Source of the DNA: Halomonas sp. 25-S5
Lineage (GTDB): Bacteria > Pseudomonadota > Gammaproteobacteria > Pseudomonadales > Halomonadaceae
Assembly (NCBI RefSeq): GCF_029889845.1
Contig: NZ_JARANV010000018.1
Coordinates: 1-64,000 of the forward strand
Length of the DNA stretch: 64,000 nt
Direction of reading: 5' to 3'
The notes under the pieces were generated by a model. That model was not told the DNA's origin, did no database searches, and worked only from the letters and a program-made list of their open reading frames with translations. Numbering within the stretch: position 1 is the stretch's first letter; every line of letters begins with the position of its first letter. Positions 8,644-17,476 of the stretch are shown piece by piece. A program made the position numbers and the translations under genes.

Positions 8644-9438
8644 ATGAAACTCGATACCCTCAAGTACGGCTTCGATCCCGCTACCATGCCCCTCGACCCG
8701 GTAGCCGACTACTGGTCGCCGGACGTCACCAGCGCCCTGCAGCGGCAGGACTGGGCCAGGACCGAAGTGCGCTCCCGGGTGGATCTCGAGGCCTGGCAGG
8801 CGTCTATCGCCGACCTGCCCAGAGACCCTTACGTCAACCGTCGCTGGAAGCGCATGTCCTGGCTGACCCTGGATGAGCGGGGCGAGGTCTATGATATGGG
8901 CCATTGCCCCATGGCGCAGGGTGGCGCCTTCAATGATGCCGAGAGCATGGCGGACCGCCTGCGCTACTATGAGCCGCTGACGCCCGAGTTCATGGCCCGC
9001 CCGGATGTGAAAGCCTTCGTGCGCGCCTGGGCCCGGCTGTGGGACCTGAAGCCCAACGAGCCCATCCTGATGCAGATCACCGGCGTTCGCGGCGAGGGCA
9101 TGGTCGATCCCCTGCAGGGCCAGGGTATCCATGCCGACGGCTGCAAGGCGCTGAGCATCCTGGTGCTGAACCGCCACAATGTCGCCGGGGGCGATAACCA
9201 CCTCTATGCCGACAAGGCGGGAACTCAGCCCCTGGTCGACACGACCCTCGCCCCTGGCGACATCCTGCACCTGCGTGACGACCGCCTCTACCACAGCGTG
9301 GACGGCATTCACCAGGAAGATGCCGATGCGCCCTTCGAGCGCTTCATCATCATCATCAACAGCCGCTTCGTGGATGAGTTTCAAAACCGCATCCTACGTC
9401 GACACTTCCCCGACGCGGTGCTCAACGAGACCCGCTGA
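8644..9438 (+). CDS. 2-oxoglutarate/Fe(II) dioxygenase of the IDO-like family
   Basis: This 264-residue soluble protein resembles the 2OG-Fe dioxygenase family (PF10014) that includes bacterial L-isoleucine 4-hydroxylase. The iron-binding facial triad is visible as the HxD in GIHADG (H163, D165) and a distal His in LYHSVDG (about H217). An Arg in FERFIIIINSR would bind the 2-oxoglutarate. The likely activity is hydroxylation of a free amino acid or similar small molecule; the substrate is not known. GGAGAAG precedes the ATG. The gene stands alone between a divergent c-di-GMP phosphodiesterase and the convergent yceI, with its own terminator. It is not EctD, which has a different fold signature. 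Confidence 0.75.
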   Translation: MKLDTLKYGFDPATMPLDPVADYWSPDVTSALQRQDWARTEVRSRVDLEAWQASIADLPRDPYVNRRWKRMSWLTLDERGEVYDMGHCPMAQGGAFNDAESMADRLRYYEPLTPEFMARPDVKAFVRAWARLWDLKPNEPILMQITGVRGEGMVDPLQGQGIHADGCKALSILVLNRHNVAGGDNHLYADKAGTQPLVDTTLAPGDILHLRDDRLYHSVDGIHQEDADAPFERFIIIINSRFVDEFQNRILRRHFPDAVLNETR

Positions 9439-9463
9439 CTCCCACCGCTGACCCCGCAACGAA

Positions 9464-9492
9464 ACGCCCCCCGGAGATGCTCCGGGGGGCGT
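9464..9492. terminator. Shared terminator between the dioxygenase gene and yceI
   Basis: Twelve-base perfect arms (9464-9475 and 9481-9492) with a five-base loop lie between two convergent genes. The stem is GC-rich, and the minus-strand side is followed by TTTCGTTG. It probably acts in both directions. Confidence 0.75.
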
Positions 9493-9526
9493 CTTACTGC
9501 CTGCGGGTCGAGCCGCGGGGTAGGCC

Positions 9527-10111
9527 TTACTGGCGCACACCCTCGAAGGTCACATAGAGCTCGAGCTCGTGCATCACCTCGGGGAAGTCGCCCATGTCGA
9601 TACCGTAGTCGGCCAGTGTGAGGGTGGTGGAGCCCTCGAAGCCAGCACGATAGCCCCCCCAGGGATCCTCGCCCTCACCCAGCAGGGTGACCGGCATCTC
9701 GATCTCGTGGGTCTCACCGTGCAGGGTCAACTCACCCGTCAGCACACCTTCGTTGTCGCCGGTCGGTTCGAAACCCGTGGAGTTGAAGGTAGCGGTGGGA
9801 TACTCGCCCGCGTCCAGAAAGTCCTCGCTTTTGAAGTGCTTGTCACGCTCGGCATTATTGCTGTTGAGACTCGTCACGTCGACTTCCACGCTGGCTGCCG
9901 CGGCTTCCAGGTTCTCGGGGTCGTAGCTGAAGCTACCGGAGAACTCCTCGAAGCTGCCGAGGATGTAGGAGTAACCCAGGTGGCTGATCTTGAACTGCAC
10001 GAAGGCGTGCTGGCCATCGGTATCGATGGCGTAGTCGGCGGCTTGGGCCTGGCTGGCGCCGATCAGGGCAGCGGCACTCAACGCAGTGGCGATGGCGGTC
10101 TTCTTGATCAT
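9527..10111 (-). CDS. yceI: YceI-family periplasmic lipocalin-like protein
   Basis: This 194-residue secreted protein has a clear signal peptide (MIKKTAIATALSAAALIG, cleavage after AQA near residue 24). The mature part carries the YceI beta-barrel signature: YAIDTDGQHAFVQFKISH, VDVTSLNSNNAERDKH and the GEYPTATF strand. Members bind polyisoprenoid chains. In E. coli the gene pairs with the cytochrome b561 gene yceJ, and the same pair occurs here, 59 bases apart. The pairing suggests a periplasmic quinone-like or isoprenoid ligand linked to electron transfer, though the exact role is unproven. Confidence 0.9.
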   Translation of the reverse strand: MIKKTAIATALSAAALIGASQAQAADYAIDTDGQHAFVQFKISHLGYSYILGSFEEFSGSFSYDPENLEAAAASVEVDVTSLNSNNAERDKHFKSEDFLDAGEYPTATFNSTGFEPTGDNEGVLTGELTLHGETHEIEMPVTLLGEGEDPWGGYRAGFEGSTTLTLADYGIDMGDFPEVMHELELYVTFEGVRQ

Positions 10112-10170
10112 CAGGTATCTCTCCTTGCGGGTGTGTCAGGCTTGCGGGTGTATCGAGAAAGGATATCGCC

Positions 10171-10725
10171 TCAGGGGCGATGGGAACGACGCGGGTCGAC
10201 CATGCGCCACAGGACGTCATTACGATCGACCCAATGGTGTTTCAGGGCGGCCAGGGTATGTCCCGCCGCCAGCAGGATCAGGGCCAGGGCGCCGTACCAG
10301 TGGACCTGGCCGGCCACGGTGGCCTGCTGGGGCAGACCGCTGATCAGCGCGGGCACCACGAAGGCGTCGAACACGCTGATGCCCTTGCCATCGGCGGTGG
10401 AGATCAAGTAGCCGCTGACCAGCACCACCAGCATCAGCCCATAGAGGCCAATGTGGCCGAGATGGCCGGCCAGGCGCTCGAGGCGATGCCCCTTCGATAC
10501 CGGCACCGGGGTGACGATGCGCCACACCACACGAATCAGGGTGACGAACAGCAGCAACATGCCGATGGAGCGATGCCACCAGGGCCCCAGGTTGTACCAG
10601 CTGTCATAGTAGCCGAGCCCGGTCATCCACCAGCCCAGGACGAAGAGGCCGAGGATGGCCAGAGCACTGATCCAGTGCAGCAGGATGCTGACCAGCCCCC
10701 AGCCGCTGCGGGTGTTCTTCCACAT
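10171..10725 (-). CDS. yceJ: Cytochrome b561 membrane protein (YceJ-like)
   Basis: This 184-residue integral membrane protein has four hydrophobic helices with the spacing of prokaryotic cytochrome b561. It passes electrons between quinol and superoxide or periplasmic partners. Candidate haem ligands are the His residues in ILLHWISA, PWWHRSIG, GHIGLYGLM and GQVHWYGAL. The start at 10725 (MWKNTRSGW) is chosen because GAGG lies about ten bases upstream; a longer reading from 10839 adds 38 residues of unlikely, charged sequence. It is cotranscribed with yceI, as in enterobacteria. Confidence 0.88.
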   Translation of the reverse strand: MWKNTRSGWGLVSILLHWISALAILGLFVLGWWMTGLGYYDSWYNLGPWWHRSIGMLLLFVTLIRVVWRIVTPVPVSKGHRLERLAGHLGHIGLYGLMLVVLVSGYLISTADGKGISVFDAFVVPALISGLPQQATVAGQVHWYGALALILLAAGHTLAALKHHWVDRNDVLWRMVDPRRSHRP

Positions 10726-10890
10726 GTTCAGATGCCTCGGTCCGCGTCGTATCAATCGCAACAGCTTACCGCAGCGCATCATCGTCATCCGCTGAAAAAA
10801 GCCGAACGCTCCATTCGGAAAAACCACACTGGCCGTCATGGCCGTACATGCGACGGGGAGACCCCTGATCGACGGGTGAACGAACCGAGC

Positions 10891-12087
10891 TCACACCAGC
10901 GCGTCGAGCCCGCGGGCCAGGTCGGCGCGGATGTCTTCCATGGCCTCCAGCCCGACCGCCACGCGGATCAGTGCCTCGGCGATGCCGGCGGCATCCTTCT
11001 GGTCCTGCGAGAGGCGTCCATGGGTGGTGGTGCCCGGATGGGTGATGGTGGTCTTGACGTCCCCCAGGTTGCCGGTGATGGAGATCATGCGGGTCGCATC
11101 GATTACCGACCAGGCTGCCTCGCGTCCGCCCTTCACCTCGAAGCCCAGAACCGCCCCGTAGCCCTGCTGCTGGCGGCTGGCGAGCGCGTGCTGCGGATGC
11201 GTGGCCAGGCCGCTGTAGTGAACCCGCGCCACCGCGGGATGCCCCTCCAGCCACTCGGCCAGAATCTGGGCGTTCTCGCAGTGTGCCCGCATGCGCAGGT
11301 TGAGTGTCTCCAGGCCCTTGGTGAAGATCCAGGCATTGAAGGGGCTCAGGCAGGGACCGCAGGTACGCACCACCCCGAACACCTCCTCGAGTTCCTTGTC
11401 GCGCCCCACCACGGCACCGCCGATCGCCCTGCCCTGCCCATCCAGGTACTTGGTGGCGGAATGGATCACCAGGTCGGCGCCCAGGGCGATGGGCTTCTGC
11501 AACGCCGGGGTCAGGAAGCAATTGTCGATGGCCAGCCACGCCTCATGGCGCCGGGCGATCCTGGCCAGCATCGCGATGTCCACCACCTCGGAGAGCGGGT
11601 TGGAAGGTGTCTCGGCAAACAGCAGCCGGGTGGCAGGCGTCATCGCCGCCTCCCAGGCCTCGAGGTTCGACAGCTCCACGTAGCGCGTGGTGATGCCGAA
11701 CTTGCCCAGGTACTTATCGAACAGGCTGACCGTGGAGCCGAACAGCGAGCGTGAGGCCACGATCTCGTCGCCCGACTGCAGCAGGGCCAGCGCCGTGGCC
11801 AGGATCGCCGCCATGCCGGAGCTGGTGGCAACGCAGCGCTCGCCCCCCTCCATGGCTGCCAGGCGCTGCTCGAAGGTACGCACCGTGGGGTTGGTGAAAC
11901 GCGAGTAGATGTTGCCTGGTTGCTCGCCGCTGAACTTGGCCGCCGCCTCGGCGGCGCTGCCGTAGACGAAGCTCGAGGTCGGGAAGATCGGCTCGCCATG
12001 CTCCTGCTCATGGGTACGCTGGTGGCCGGCACGGATCGCCAGGGTCTCCAGCTCCCATTCCTGCTGCGGTGTCTGATCCTGCTGCAT
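10891..12087 (-). CDS. metZ: O-succinylhomoserine sulfhydrylase
   Basis: This 398-residue PLP enzyme of the Cys/Met metabolism family makes homocysteine directly from O-succinylhomoserine and sulfide. Visible features are the N-terminus LETLAIRAGHQRT, YSRFTNPTVRTFEQRL, and the cofactor lysine in HSATKYLDGQGR (about residue 213). ATG 12087 is supported by GAGGGG; the longer reading to 12243 runs into purF. It lies ten bases after purF. The purF-metZ order is the one known in Pseudomonas, which favours MetZ over MetB or MetC. Confidence 0.92.
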   Translation of the reverse strand: MQQDQTPQQEWELETLAIRAGHQRTHEQEHGEPIFPTSSFVYGSAAEAAAKFSGEQPGNIYSRFTNPTVRTFEQRLAAMEGGERCVATSSGMAAILATALALLQSGDEIVASRSLFGSTVSLFDKYLGKFGITTRYVELSNLEAWEAAMTPATRLLFAETPSNPLSEVVDIAMLARIARRHEAWLAIDNCFLTPALQKPIALGADLVIHSATKYLDGQGRAIGGAVVGRDKELEEVFGVVRTCGPCLSPFNAWIFTKGLETLNLRMRAHCENAQILAEWLEGHPAVARVHYSGLATHPQHALASRQQQGYGAVLGFEVKGGREAAWSVIDATRMISITGNLGDVKTTITHPGTTTHGRLSQDQKDAAGIAEALIRVAVGLEAMEDIRADLARGLDALV

Positions 12088-12097
12088 GACGTACCCC

Positions 12098-13621
12098 TCA
12101 GTCATCGATGTCATCTTCCTGGTTGTGCATCCCCACCAGGGCATGGTCGCCGGCGCTGCGTTGCTGCTTGGCGTCGTCGCTGCGCGAGGCCTCGAGGTCC
12201 GACAGGTAACGCTCATCGATATCGCCGGTGACGTACTTGCCATCGAACACCGAACAGTCGAAGGCCTCGAGTTCCGGGTTCACCTCGCGGCAGGCGGCCT
12301 TCAGGTCGTCGAGATCCTGATAGAAGATCCGATCGGCGCCGATCAGCTCACCCACTTCAGCCTCGCTGCGACCATGGGCGATCAGCTCGCTGGCCGCCGG
12401 CATGTCGATGCCATAGACGTTGGGATAGCGCACCGGCGGCGCGGCCGAGGCGAAGTAGACCTTGCGCGCCCCGGCCTCGCGGGCCATCTGGATGATCTGC
12501 TTGCAGGTGGTCCCGCGCACGATGGAGTCATCCACCAGCAGCACGTTCTTGTCCTTGAACTCGACGCCGATGGCGTTGAGCTTCTGACGTACCGATTTCT
12601 TGCGCTGGGTTTGGCCCGGCATGATGAAGGTCCGTCCGATGTAGCGGTTCTTCATGAAGCCCTCGCGATAGGTCACGCCCAGGTACTGGGCGAGCTCGAG
12701 TGCCGAGGTGCGCGAGGTGTCGGGAATCGGGATCACCACGTCGATGTCGTGCTCCGGCCACTCGCTCTGGATCCGGTCGCCGAGCTTGCGGCCCATCTGC
12801 ATGCGAGTGCCGTAGACGTAGGCACCGTCGAGGATGGAGTCGGGGCGTGCCAGGTAGACGTGCTCGAAGATGCAGGAGGCAAGCCGCGGATGATCGGCAC
12901 ACTGCTGGGTATGGATGGCGCCGGTCATGTCGACGAAGATCGCCTCGCCCGGGGCCAGGTCACGGTGCAGCTCGAAACCGCCGACGTCCAGCGCCACCGA
13001 CTCGGAGGCGATCATCACCTCCTGCCCCTGTCCTTCGTCGCGGGTGCCGAACACCACCGGACGGATGCCGTGGGGATCGCGGAAGGCCACCAGCCCCACG
13101 CCGTTGATGATCGCCACCGCGGCGTAGCCGCCCCGGCAGCGACGATATACGCGTCGCACCGCGTCGAAGATGTCGCCGGGCTCCAGGTGCAGGCCCTGCT
13201 TGCCCAGCTCGTGGGCGAAGACGTTGAGCAGCACCTCCGAGTCGGAACTGGTGTTGATGTGGCGCAGGTCGGAGGAGAACAGCTCCTGCTTGAGCTGGTC
13301 GGAATTGGTCAGGTTGCCGTTGTGGGCCAGGGTGATGCCGTAGGGCGAGTTGACGTAGAACGGCTGCGATTCCGCCTCGCTGGAGGAGCCCGCGGTGGGA
13401 TAGCGCACATGGCCGATGCCCAGGTTGCCCTTGAGGCGTGCCATGTGGCGGGTGTGGAAGACGTCACGCACCAGGCCGTTGCTCTTGCGCAACAGGAAGC
13501 GGCCCTCATGCCAGGTCATCATGCCGGCGGCATCCTGTCCGCGATGCTGGAGCACAGTCAGGGCGTCATAGATGCCCTGGTTCACCGCCTGCTTGGCCAT
13601 CAGGCCCACGATACCGCACAT
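12098..13621 (-). CDS. purF: Amidophosphoribosyltransferase
   Basis: This 507-residue enzyme makes phosphoribosylamine from PRPP and glutamine, the first step of purine synthesis. The N-terminus MCGIVGLM places the catalytic Cys directly after the initiator Met, so no propeptide is present. The PRPP-binding motif [13 protein letters not shown] lies near residues 360-373. Length matches the E. coli enzyme. It lies between cvpA (83 bases upstream) and metZ (10 bases downstream), the conserved cvpA-purF pair. Confidence 0.97.
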   Translation of the reverse strand: MCGIVGLMAKQAVNQGIYDALTVLQHRGQDAAGMMTWHEGRFLLRKSNGLVRDVFHTRHMARLKGNLGIGHVRYPTAGSSSEAESQPFYVNSPYGITLAHNGNLTNSDQLKQELFSSDLRHINTSSDSEVLLNVFAHELGKQGLHLEPGDIFDAVRRVYRRCRGGYAAVAIINGVGLVAFRDPHGIRPVVFGTRDEGQGQEVMIASESVALDVGGFELHRDLAPGEAIFVDMTGAIHTQQCADHPRLASCIFEHVYLARPDSILDGAYVYGTRMQMGRKLGDRIQSEWPEHDIDVVIPIPDTSRTSALELAQYLGVTYREGFMKNRYIGRTFIMPGQTQRKKSVRQKLNAIGVEFKDKNVLLVDDSIVRGTTCKQIIQMAREAGARKVYFASAAPPVRYPNVYGIDMPAASELIAHGRSEAEVGELIGADRIFYQDLDDLKAACREVNPELEAFDCSVFDGKYVTGDIDERYLSDLEASRSDDAKQQRSAGDHALVGMHNQEDDIDD

Positions 13622-13704
13622 TCTACCTTACCTCGCTTGCCTGGTAATTGCCTTGAAGAGTCGGGACGGGACCGTGTCCGGCCCGCCCCGGGATTCGTAT
13701 TTGG

Positions 13705-14298
13705 TCAGGGGGGCATCGCCTCGGTGGCGTCGTCCGGTGCCGACTCGAGCTGAGTGGCCGGCGGCTGGTCCGGACGCGGCAGCGAGAGCTCGCGCAGCGA
13801 CGCCGGCGTCTCGGGCAGGCGCCCTTCCCAGCCTTCGAGATGGCTCACCGCCCAGTCGCGCAGCTGCTCGAAGCTCGGCCGCAGCTCGGCCTCCTGCCAG
13901 GCCTGCAGCTGCACCAGCGGCGTCAGGCTGAGCAGGATGGTCGCCAGCACCAGGATCGCCGCCCCCTTGGCCATGCCGAAGGCGGCACCAGTCACCCGGT
14001 TCAGGAACCCCATGCCGACCCACTCCACGGCGGCATGGACCAGGCGGATGATGATGCCGGAAAGCAGAATCACCGCAAAGATCACCAGCACGAAGGCCAG
14101 CACTAGTCGTCCATCGGGATTGTCGATCACCTCGGAGAACAGGTCCGCCACCGGCTCGGCCAGCAGCCGCGCGGCCAGCAGGGCGATGATCCAGGCGGCC
14201 AGCCCTAGCGCCTCGCGGATCAGCCCGCGCAGGAAGCCGGTCAGCCCGGTCACCACCAGCACCGCCACGAAGAGCCAGTCGATCCAGGTCAGCGCCAT
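13705..14298 (-). CDS. cvpA: CvpA-family inner-membrane protein
   Basis: This 197-residue protein has four hydrophobic helices in its first ~140 residues, starting WIDWLFVAVLVVTGLTGFLRG, as in CvpA. The family supports colicin V production in E. coli and envelope stability elsewhere; its molecular function is unknown. The C-terminal ~50 residues are Pro- and acid-rich and probably cytoplasmic. It sits two bases after dedD and just before purF, the typical dedD-cvpA-purF order. Confidence 0.9.
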   Translation of the reverse strand: MALTWIDWLFVAVLVVTGLTGFLRGLIREALGLAAWIIALLAARLLAEPVADLFSEVIDNPDGRLVLAFVLVIFAVILLSGIIIRLVHAAVEWVGMGFLNRVTGAAFGMAKGAAILVLATILLSLTPLVQLQAWQEAELRPSFEQLRDWAVSHLEGWEGRLPETPASLRELSLPRPDQPPATQLESAPDDATEAMPP

Positions 14299-14300
14299 GC

Positions 14301-14927
14301 TCAGTTGCCCGCCCGCACCAGCAGGCCCTGGAGATTGGACTCGGCCTTGAGCTTGGCCATCACCTCCTCGCCCTCGCGGGAGGTCGCATAGGGGCCGACA
14401 TAGACGGTCATCAGACCATTATCGCGGACGCGGCTGTAAACGGGCAGCCCCTGCGCGGACAGGTTCGATTCGAGACGCTCGGCGTTGGCCGGCTTTCCGA
14501 AACTGCCTACCTGGACAGCCCACTGGCCCTCGGGGGCCGGCTCGCGGTTCGCTTGCTCAGCCTGGCTCGACAAGCGCTGATCGGCGGCACGCGCCAGCTC
14601 GGCGATGGGATCCTCGGCGGGCACCCCGGACGCCCCCTCGGCGACGGCCTCGACCGCCTGCTCGGATTCCGGCTCGCCCCGATCCTGCGCGGCCTCCTGG
14701 CCAGGCGACGACACCCCATCGGGCGACTGGATCTGCCCGAGGCTCGACGGGGGCTGCGGGTCGGGCACGTCACGACGCTCGACCTCCACCGGCTGCTCGA
14801 TGGTCATCACCGGCCGGGGGCGCTCGCTGCGCGGTGCAGGATCGTCGAACAGCATGGGGACGAAGATCACCGCCAGGGCGATCAGGATCACTGCTCCGCT
14901 GAGACGTTCTCGCATTCCGTATTTCAT
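14301..14927 (-). CDS. dedD: SPOR-domain cell division protein (DedD-like)
   Basis: This 208-residue bitopic inner-membrane protein has a short cytoplasmic start (MKYGMRERLSG), one transmembrane helix (AVILIALAVIFVPMLF), a Pro/Gln/Glu-rich periplasmic linker and a C-terminal SPOR domain (WAVQVGSFGKPANAERL, VYVGPYATSREGEE). SPOR domains bind denuded septal peptidoglycan, so the protein should act at the division site. The ATG at 14927 has a GAGGGAG site and overlaps the folC stop by four bases. The upstream reading to 15113 is a shadow of folC. Confidence 0.92.
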   Translation of the reverse strand: MKYGMRERLSGAVILIALAVIFVPMLFDDPAPRSERPRPVMTIEQPVEVERRDVPDPQPPSSLGQIQSPDGVSSPGQEAAQDRGEPESEQAVEAVAEGASGVPAEDPIAELARAADQRLSSQAEQANREPAPEGQWAVQVGSFGKPANAERLESNLSAQGLPVYSRVRDNGLMTVYVGPYATSREGEEVMAKLKAESNLQGLLVRAGN

Positions 14928-16366
14928 CTCGCTCCCTCGTCGATGAGCGTATCTTCCCCTGCAGTCTGATCCGATGCCTTGCTCGCCGCCAGCCACCATT
15001 CCAGCACCTCGGCCACGGTGAAGAAGGAGCCGCAGACCAGCACCCGATCCTCGGGTGCGAGCCGAGCCGCCAGCCACTCGGCCGCCTCGACCGGCGAGCT
15101 GCCGCGATGCCACACCTCACCGCCGTGGCGGGCCAGGCGCTCGGCCAGGTCATCCGCCGTGCGGGCACGCTCCCCCGCGAGGCTCACCGGCACCCAGGCA
15201 TCCACCACCGGCGACAGGACGGCGATCACGCCATCGGCATCCTTGTCGGCGAGCATGCCCAGCAGGGCGATGGTGCGTCCCGTGCAGGGGCGCGCCGTCA
15301 GGCGCTGGGCCAGATAGCCGGCGGCATGGGGGTTGTGGCCGACATCCAGGCACCACTGTCCCAGCCACTGCAGGCGCCCCGGCAGATGCACACCGGCAAG
15401 AGCGCGGCGACAAGCGTCCGCGTCCAGATCGACACCGACCAGGCTCAGGGCCTGCAGGGCCGTGGCGGCATTGTCCAGGGGTAGGCCCGGGTCGGGGAGA
15501 TCGGTGAGCGTTTTGGGGTCAGACCCCGGATGAGGGGGTCGCTGCTGGAAAAGTGCACCATGCTGGACCTGGCGACTTGGCTGGGGTCTGACCCCAAAAG
15601 GGCCACTTGACTGGGGTCTGCCCCCAAAAAGGCTCCGAAAGCTCCGGAAGCGCCAGCCTTCACCTTCTCCCTCACGGCAGAACGACTCATCCAGGGCATA
15701 AATGGCGGCGCCGAGTTCGCTAGCCACCTGGCGCACGCTGTCCGGCAGCGTCGTGCTGCCCAGCACCGCAGGCCGACCGGCACGCAGGATGCCAGCCTTC
15801 TCGCGGCCGATGCCCTGCAGGTCGGTGCCGAGGAAGGCGGCGTGGTCCTGGGCCACGGTGGTGATCACCGCCACGTCCGGGTCGATGATGTTGACCGCAT
15901 CCAGCCGGCCGCCGAGACCGACCTCGAGGATCGCCAGGTCCGCTCGCCCTCGGGCGATGGCCCACAGCGCCCCCAGGGTACCCACCTCGAAGTAGGTCAG
16001 GCTGACGGGCTCGCCCGCCAGACGCGCCGCCTCCACCGCCTCGAAGCCAGCGATCAGCGTCGCGTCATCGGTCTCCTGGCCGTCGAGACGCAGGCGTTCG
16101 TTGTAGCGCAGCAGGTGGGGCGAGGTGTAGGTCGCTGTGGGGAGACCATGGGCCCGGGCCAGTGCCTCGAGCATGGCCACGGTCGACCCCTTGCCGTTGG
16201 TACCGGCCACGGTGATGACCCGGCCGGCAAGGGGAGCATCGAACAGGCCCATGCGACGCGCGACCTCGGCCACACGCTCGAGGCCGAGGTCGATGCCGAC
16301 CGGGTGGGCCGCCTCCAGCCGCGCCAGCCAGGCCGGAAGCGTATCGGGAAGGGCGTGATCGCTCAT
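14924..16366 (-). CDS. folC: Dihydrofolate/folylpolyglutamate synthase carrying a repeat insertion
   Basis: This 480-residue Mur-ligase-fold enzyme adds glutamate to dihydropteroate and to tetrahydrofolates. The P-loop GTNGKGST is at residues 55-62, and other family motifs (TSPHLLRYNERL, FEVGTLGALWA, HNPHAAGYLA) are intact. It is longer than the usual ~420-440 residues because about 42 residues (roughly 245-286) are encoded by a GGGGTCTGACCCC-type repeat inserted in frame. The insert falls in the variable stretch before PLDNAATALQAL. The reading frame is kept, so the gene is probably functional. It follows accD by nine bases and overlaps dedD. Confidence 0.93.
   Translation of the reverse strand: MSDHALPDTLPAWLARLEAAHPVGIDLGLERVAEVARRMGLFDAPLAGRVITVAGTNGKGSTVAMLEALARAHGLPTATYTSPHLLRYNERLRLDGQETDDATLIAGFEAVEAARLAGEPVSLTYFEVGTLGALWAIARGRADLAILEVGLGGRLDAVNIIDPDVAVITTVAQDHAAFLGTDLQGIGREKAGILRAGRPAVLGSTTLPDSVRQVASELGAAIYALDESFCREGEGEGWRFRSFRSLFGGRPQSSGPFGVRPQPSRQVQHGALFQQRPPHPGSDPKTLTDLPDPGLPLDNAATALQALSLVGVDLDADACRRALAGVHLPGRLQWLGQWCLDVGHNPHAAGYLAQRLTARPCTGRTIALLGMLADKDADGVIAVLSPVVDAWVPVSLAGERARTADDLAERLARHGGEVWHRGSSPVEAAEWLAARLAPEDRVLVCGSFFTVAEVLEWWLAASKASDQTAGEDTLIDEGAR
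15505..15640. repeat. GGGGTCTGACCCC repeat cluster inside folC
   Basis: Three copies of the palindrome family occur: 15515-15527 (GGGGTCAGACCCC), 15583-15595 (GGGGTCTGACCCC) and a one-base variant at 15613-15625 (GGGGTCTGCCCCC). The core recurs at 20258, 20323, 25643, 40873 and 40938. The first copy is a reverse complement of the others, so the unit is an inverted pair plus an extra arm. Such spaced palindromes resemble REP-type elements mobilised by Y1 (RAYT) transposases, none of which is encoded in this window. Confidence 0.8.
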
Positions 16367-16375
16367 GCCGATCGA

Positions 16376-17398
16376 TCAGCGCGCCGGATCGGGGCGCTCG
16401 CCGGCCTGCTCGACATCGCTGTCGACCTCCGGCTCGGCGGCCGACGACGGGCCGGTCATCGCCAGGCCCTCTTCGTGCTCGGCCTGCTCGGCCGCCTGGA
16501 CGAGATCGGGCTCGTCGCCGACGTCAGCGCCCTGCCCGGCCACCGGCCAGTGGCTGAGCTTGCGCAGCACGCCGCCCAGTCGCTCGCGCATCTCGCCACG
16601 CGGCACGATCATGTCCACGGTGCCGTGCTCGAGCAGGAACTCGCTGCGCTGGAAGCCTTCCGGCAGCTGCTCGCGGACCGTCTGCTCGATGACCCGGGGC
16701 CCGGCGAAGCCGATCAGCGCATTGGGCTCGGCCACGTTGAGGTCGCCGAGCATCGCCAGGGACGCCGAGACACCCCCGAAAACCGGATCGGTCAGCACCG
16801 AGATGTAGGGCACGCCGGCCTGCTTGAGCTTCTCCAGGGCCGCCGAGGTCTTGGCCATCTGCATCAGCGAGAAGAGCGCCTCCTGCATCCGTGCGCCGCC
16901 GGAGGCGGAGAAGCAGATCAGCGGGATACCCTCCTCCAGGGCAACGGTCGCGGCACGCACGAACTTCTCCCCCACCACGGCCCCCATGGAGCCACCCATG
17001 AAGGTGAACTCGAAGGCCACCACCACCACCGGCAGCCCCTCCAGGGAGCCGCGCATGGCGATCAGCGCATCCTTCTCGCCGGTCTCCTTCTGGGCCGCCG
17101 CCAGGCGGTCCTTGTACTTCTTGGAGTCGCGAAACTTGAGGCGATCCACCGGCTCGAGGTTGGCAGCGATCTCTTCGCGGCCCTCCTTGTCCAGGAACCA
17201 GTCCAGCCGCTTGCGGGCGGTCAGCCGCAGATGGTGGTCGCACTTGGGGCAGACGTTATGGTGCTTCTCCAGCTCGGGGAGATAGAGCACCGCCTCGCAC
17301 TTGGGACACTTGCGCCACAGGCCATCAGGCACGCTCGCCCGGCGATCCTTGCGCTGGATGCGGCCCACCGAGGGCACGATCTTGTCTAGCCAGCTCAT
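16376..17398 (-). CDS. accD: Acetyl-CoA carboxylase carboxyltransferase beta subunit
   Basis: This 340-residue subunit, with AccA, moves the carboxyl group from biotin to acetyl-CoA to give malonyl-CoA for fatty acid synthesis. The N-terminal zinc ribbon shows two CPKC pairs ([19 protein letters not shown]), followed by the crotonase-like core with SFMGGSMG-type and [11 protein letters not shown] motifs. The last ~35 residues are acidic and Glu/Asp/Pro-rich beyond the core, longer than in E. coli. It lies between trpA and folC as in other gammaproteobacteria. Confidence 0.96.
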   Translation of the reverse strand: MSWLDKIVPSVGRIQRKDRRASVPDGLWRKCPKCEAVLYLPELEKHHNVCPKCDHHLRLTARKRLDWFLDKEGREEIAANLEPVDRLKFRDSKKYKDRLAAAQKETGEKDALIAMRGSLEGLPVVVVAFEFTFMGGSMGAVVGEKFVRAATVALEEGIPLICFSASGGARMQEALFSLMQMAKTSAALEKLKQAGVPYISVLTDPVFGGVSASLAMLGDLNVAEPNALIGFAGPRVIEQTVREQLPEGFQRSEFLLEHGTVDMIVPRGEMRERLGGVLRKLSHWPVAGQGADVGDEPDLVQAAEQAEHEEGLAMTGPSSAAEPEVDSDVEQAGERPDPAR

Positions 17399-17424
17399 GT
17401 CAGAAACACTTCCGTATAGGCTGA

Positions 17425-17447
17425 TGCCCCCGGCGGCGCCGGGGGCA
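17425..17447 (-). terminator. Hairpin between trpA and accD
   Basis: Ten-base arms TGCCCCCGGC and GCCGGGGGCA flank a three-base loop. The minus-strand side has no T-run, so it may act as a partial terminator or as an RNA-processing or stability element between the trp part and the accD-metZ part of the run. Confidence 0.5.
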
Positions 17448-17476
17448 GGGTCGATTCGGTTGGCGACGGGCGCGGA

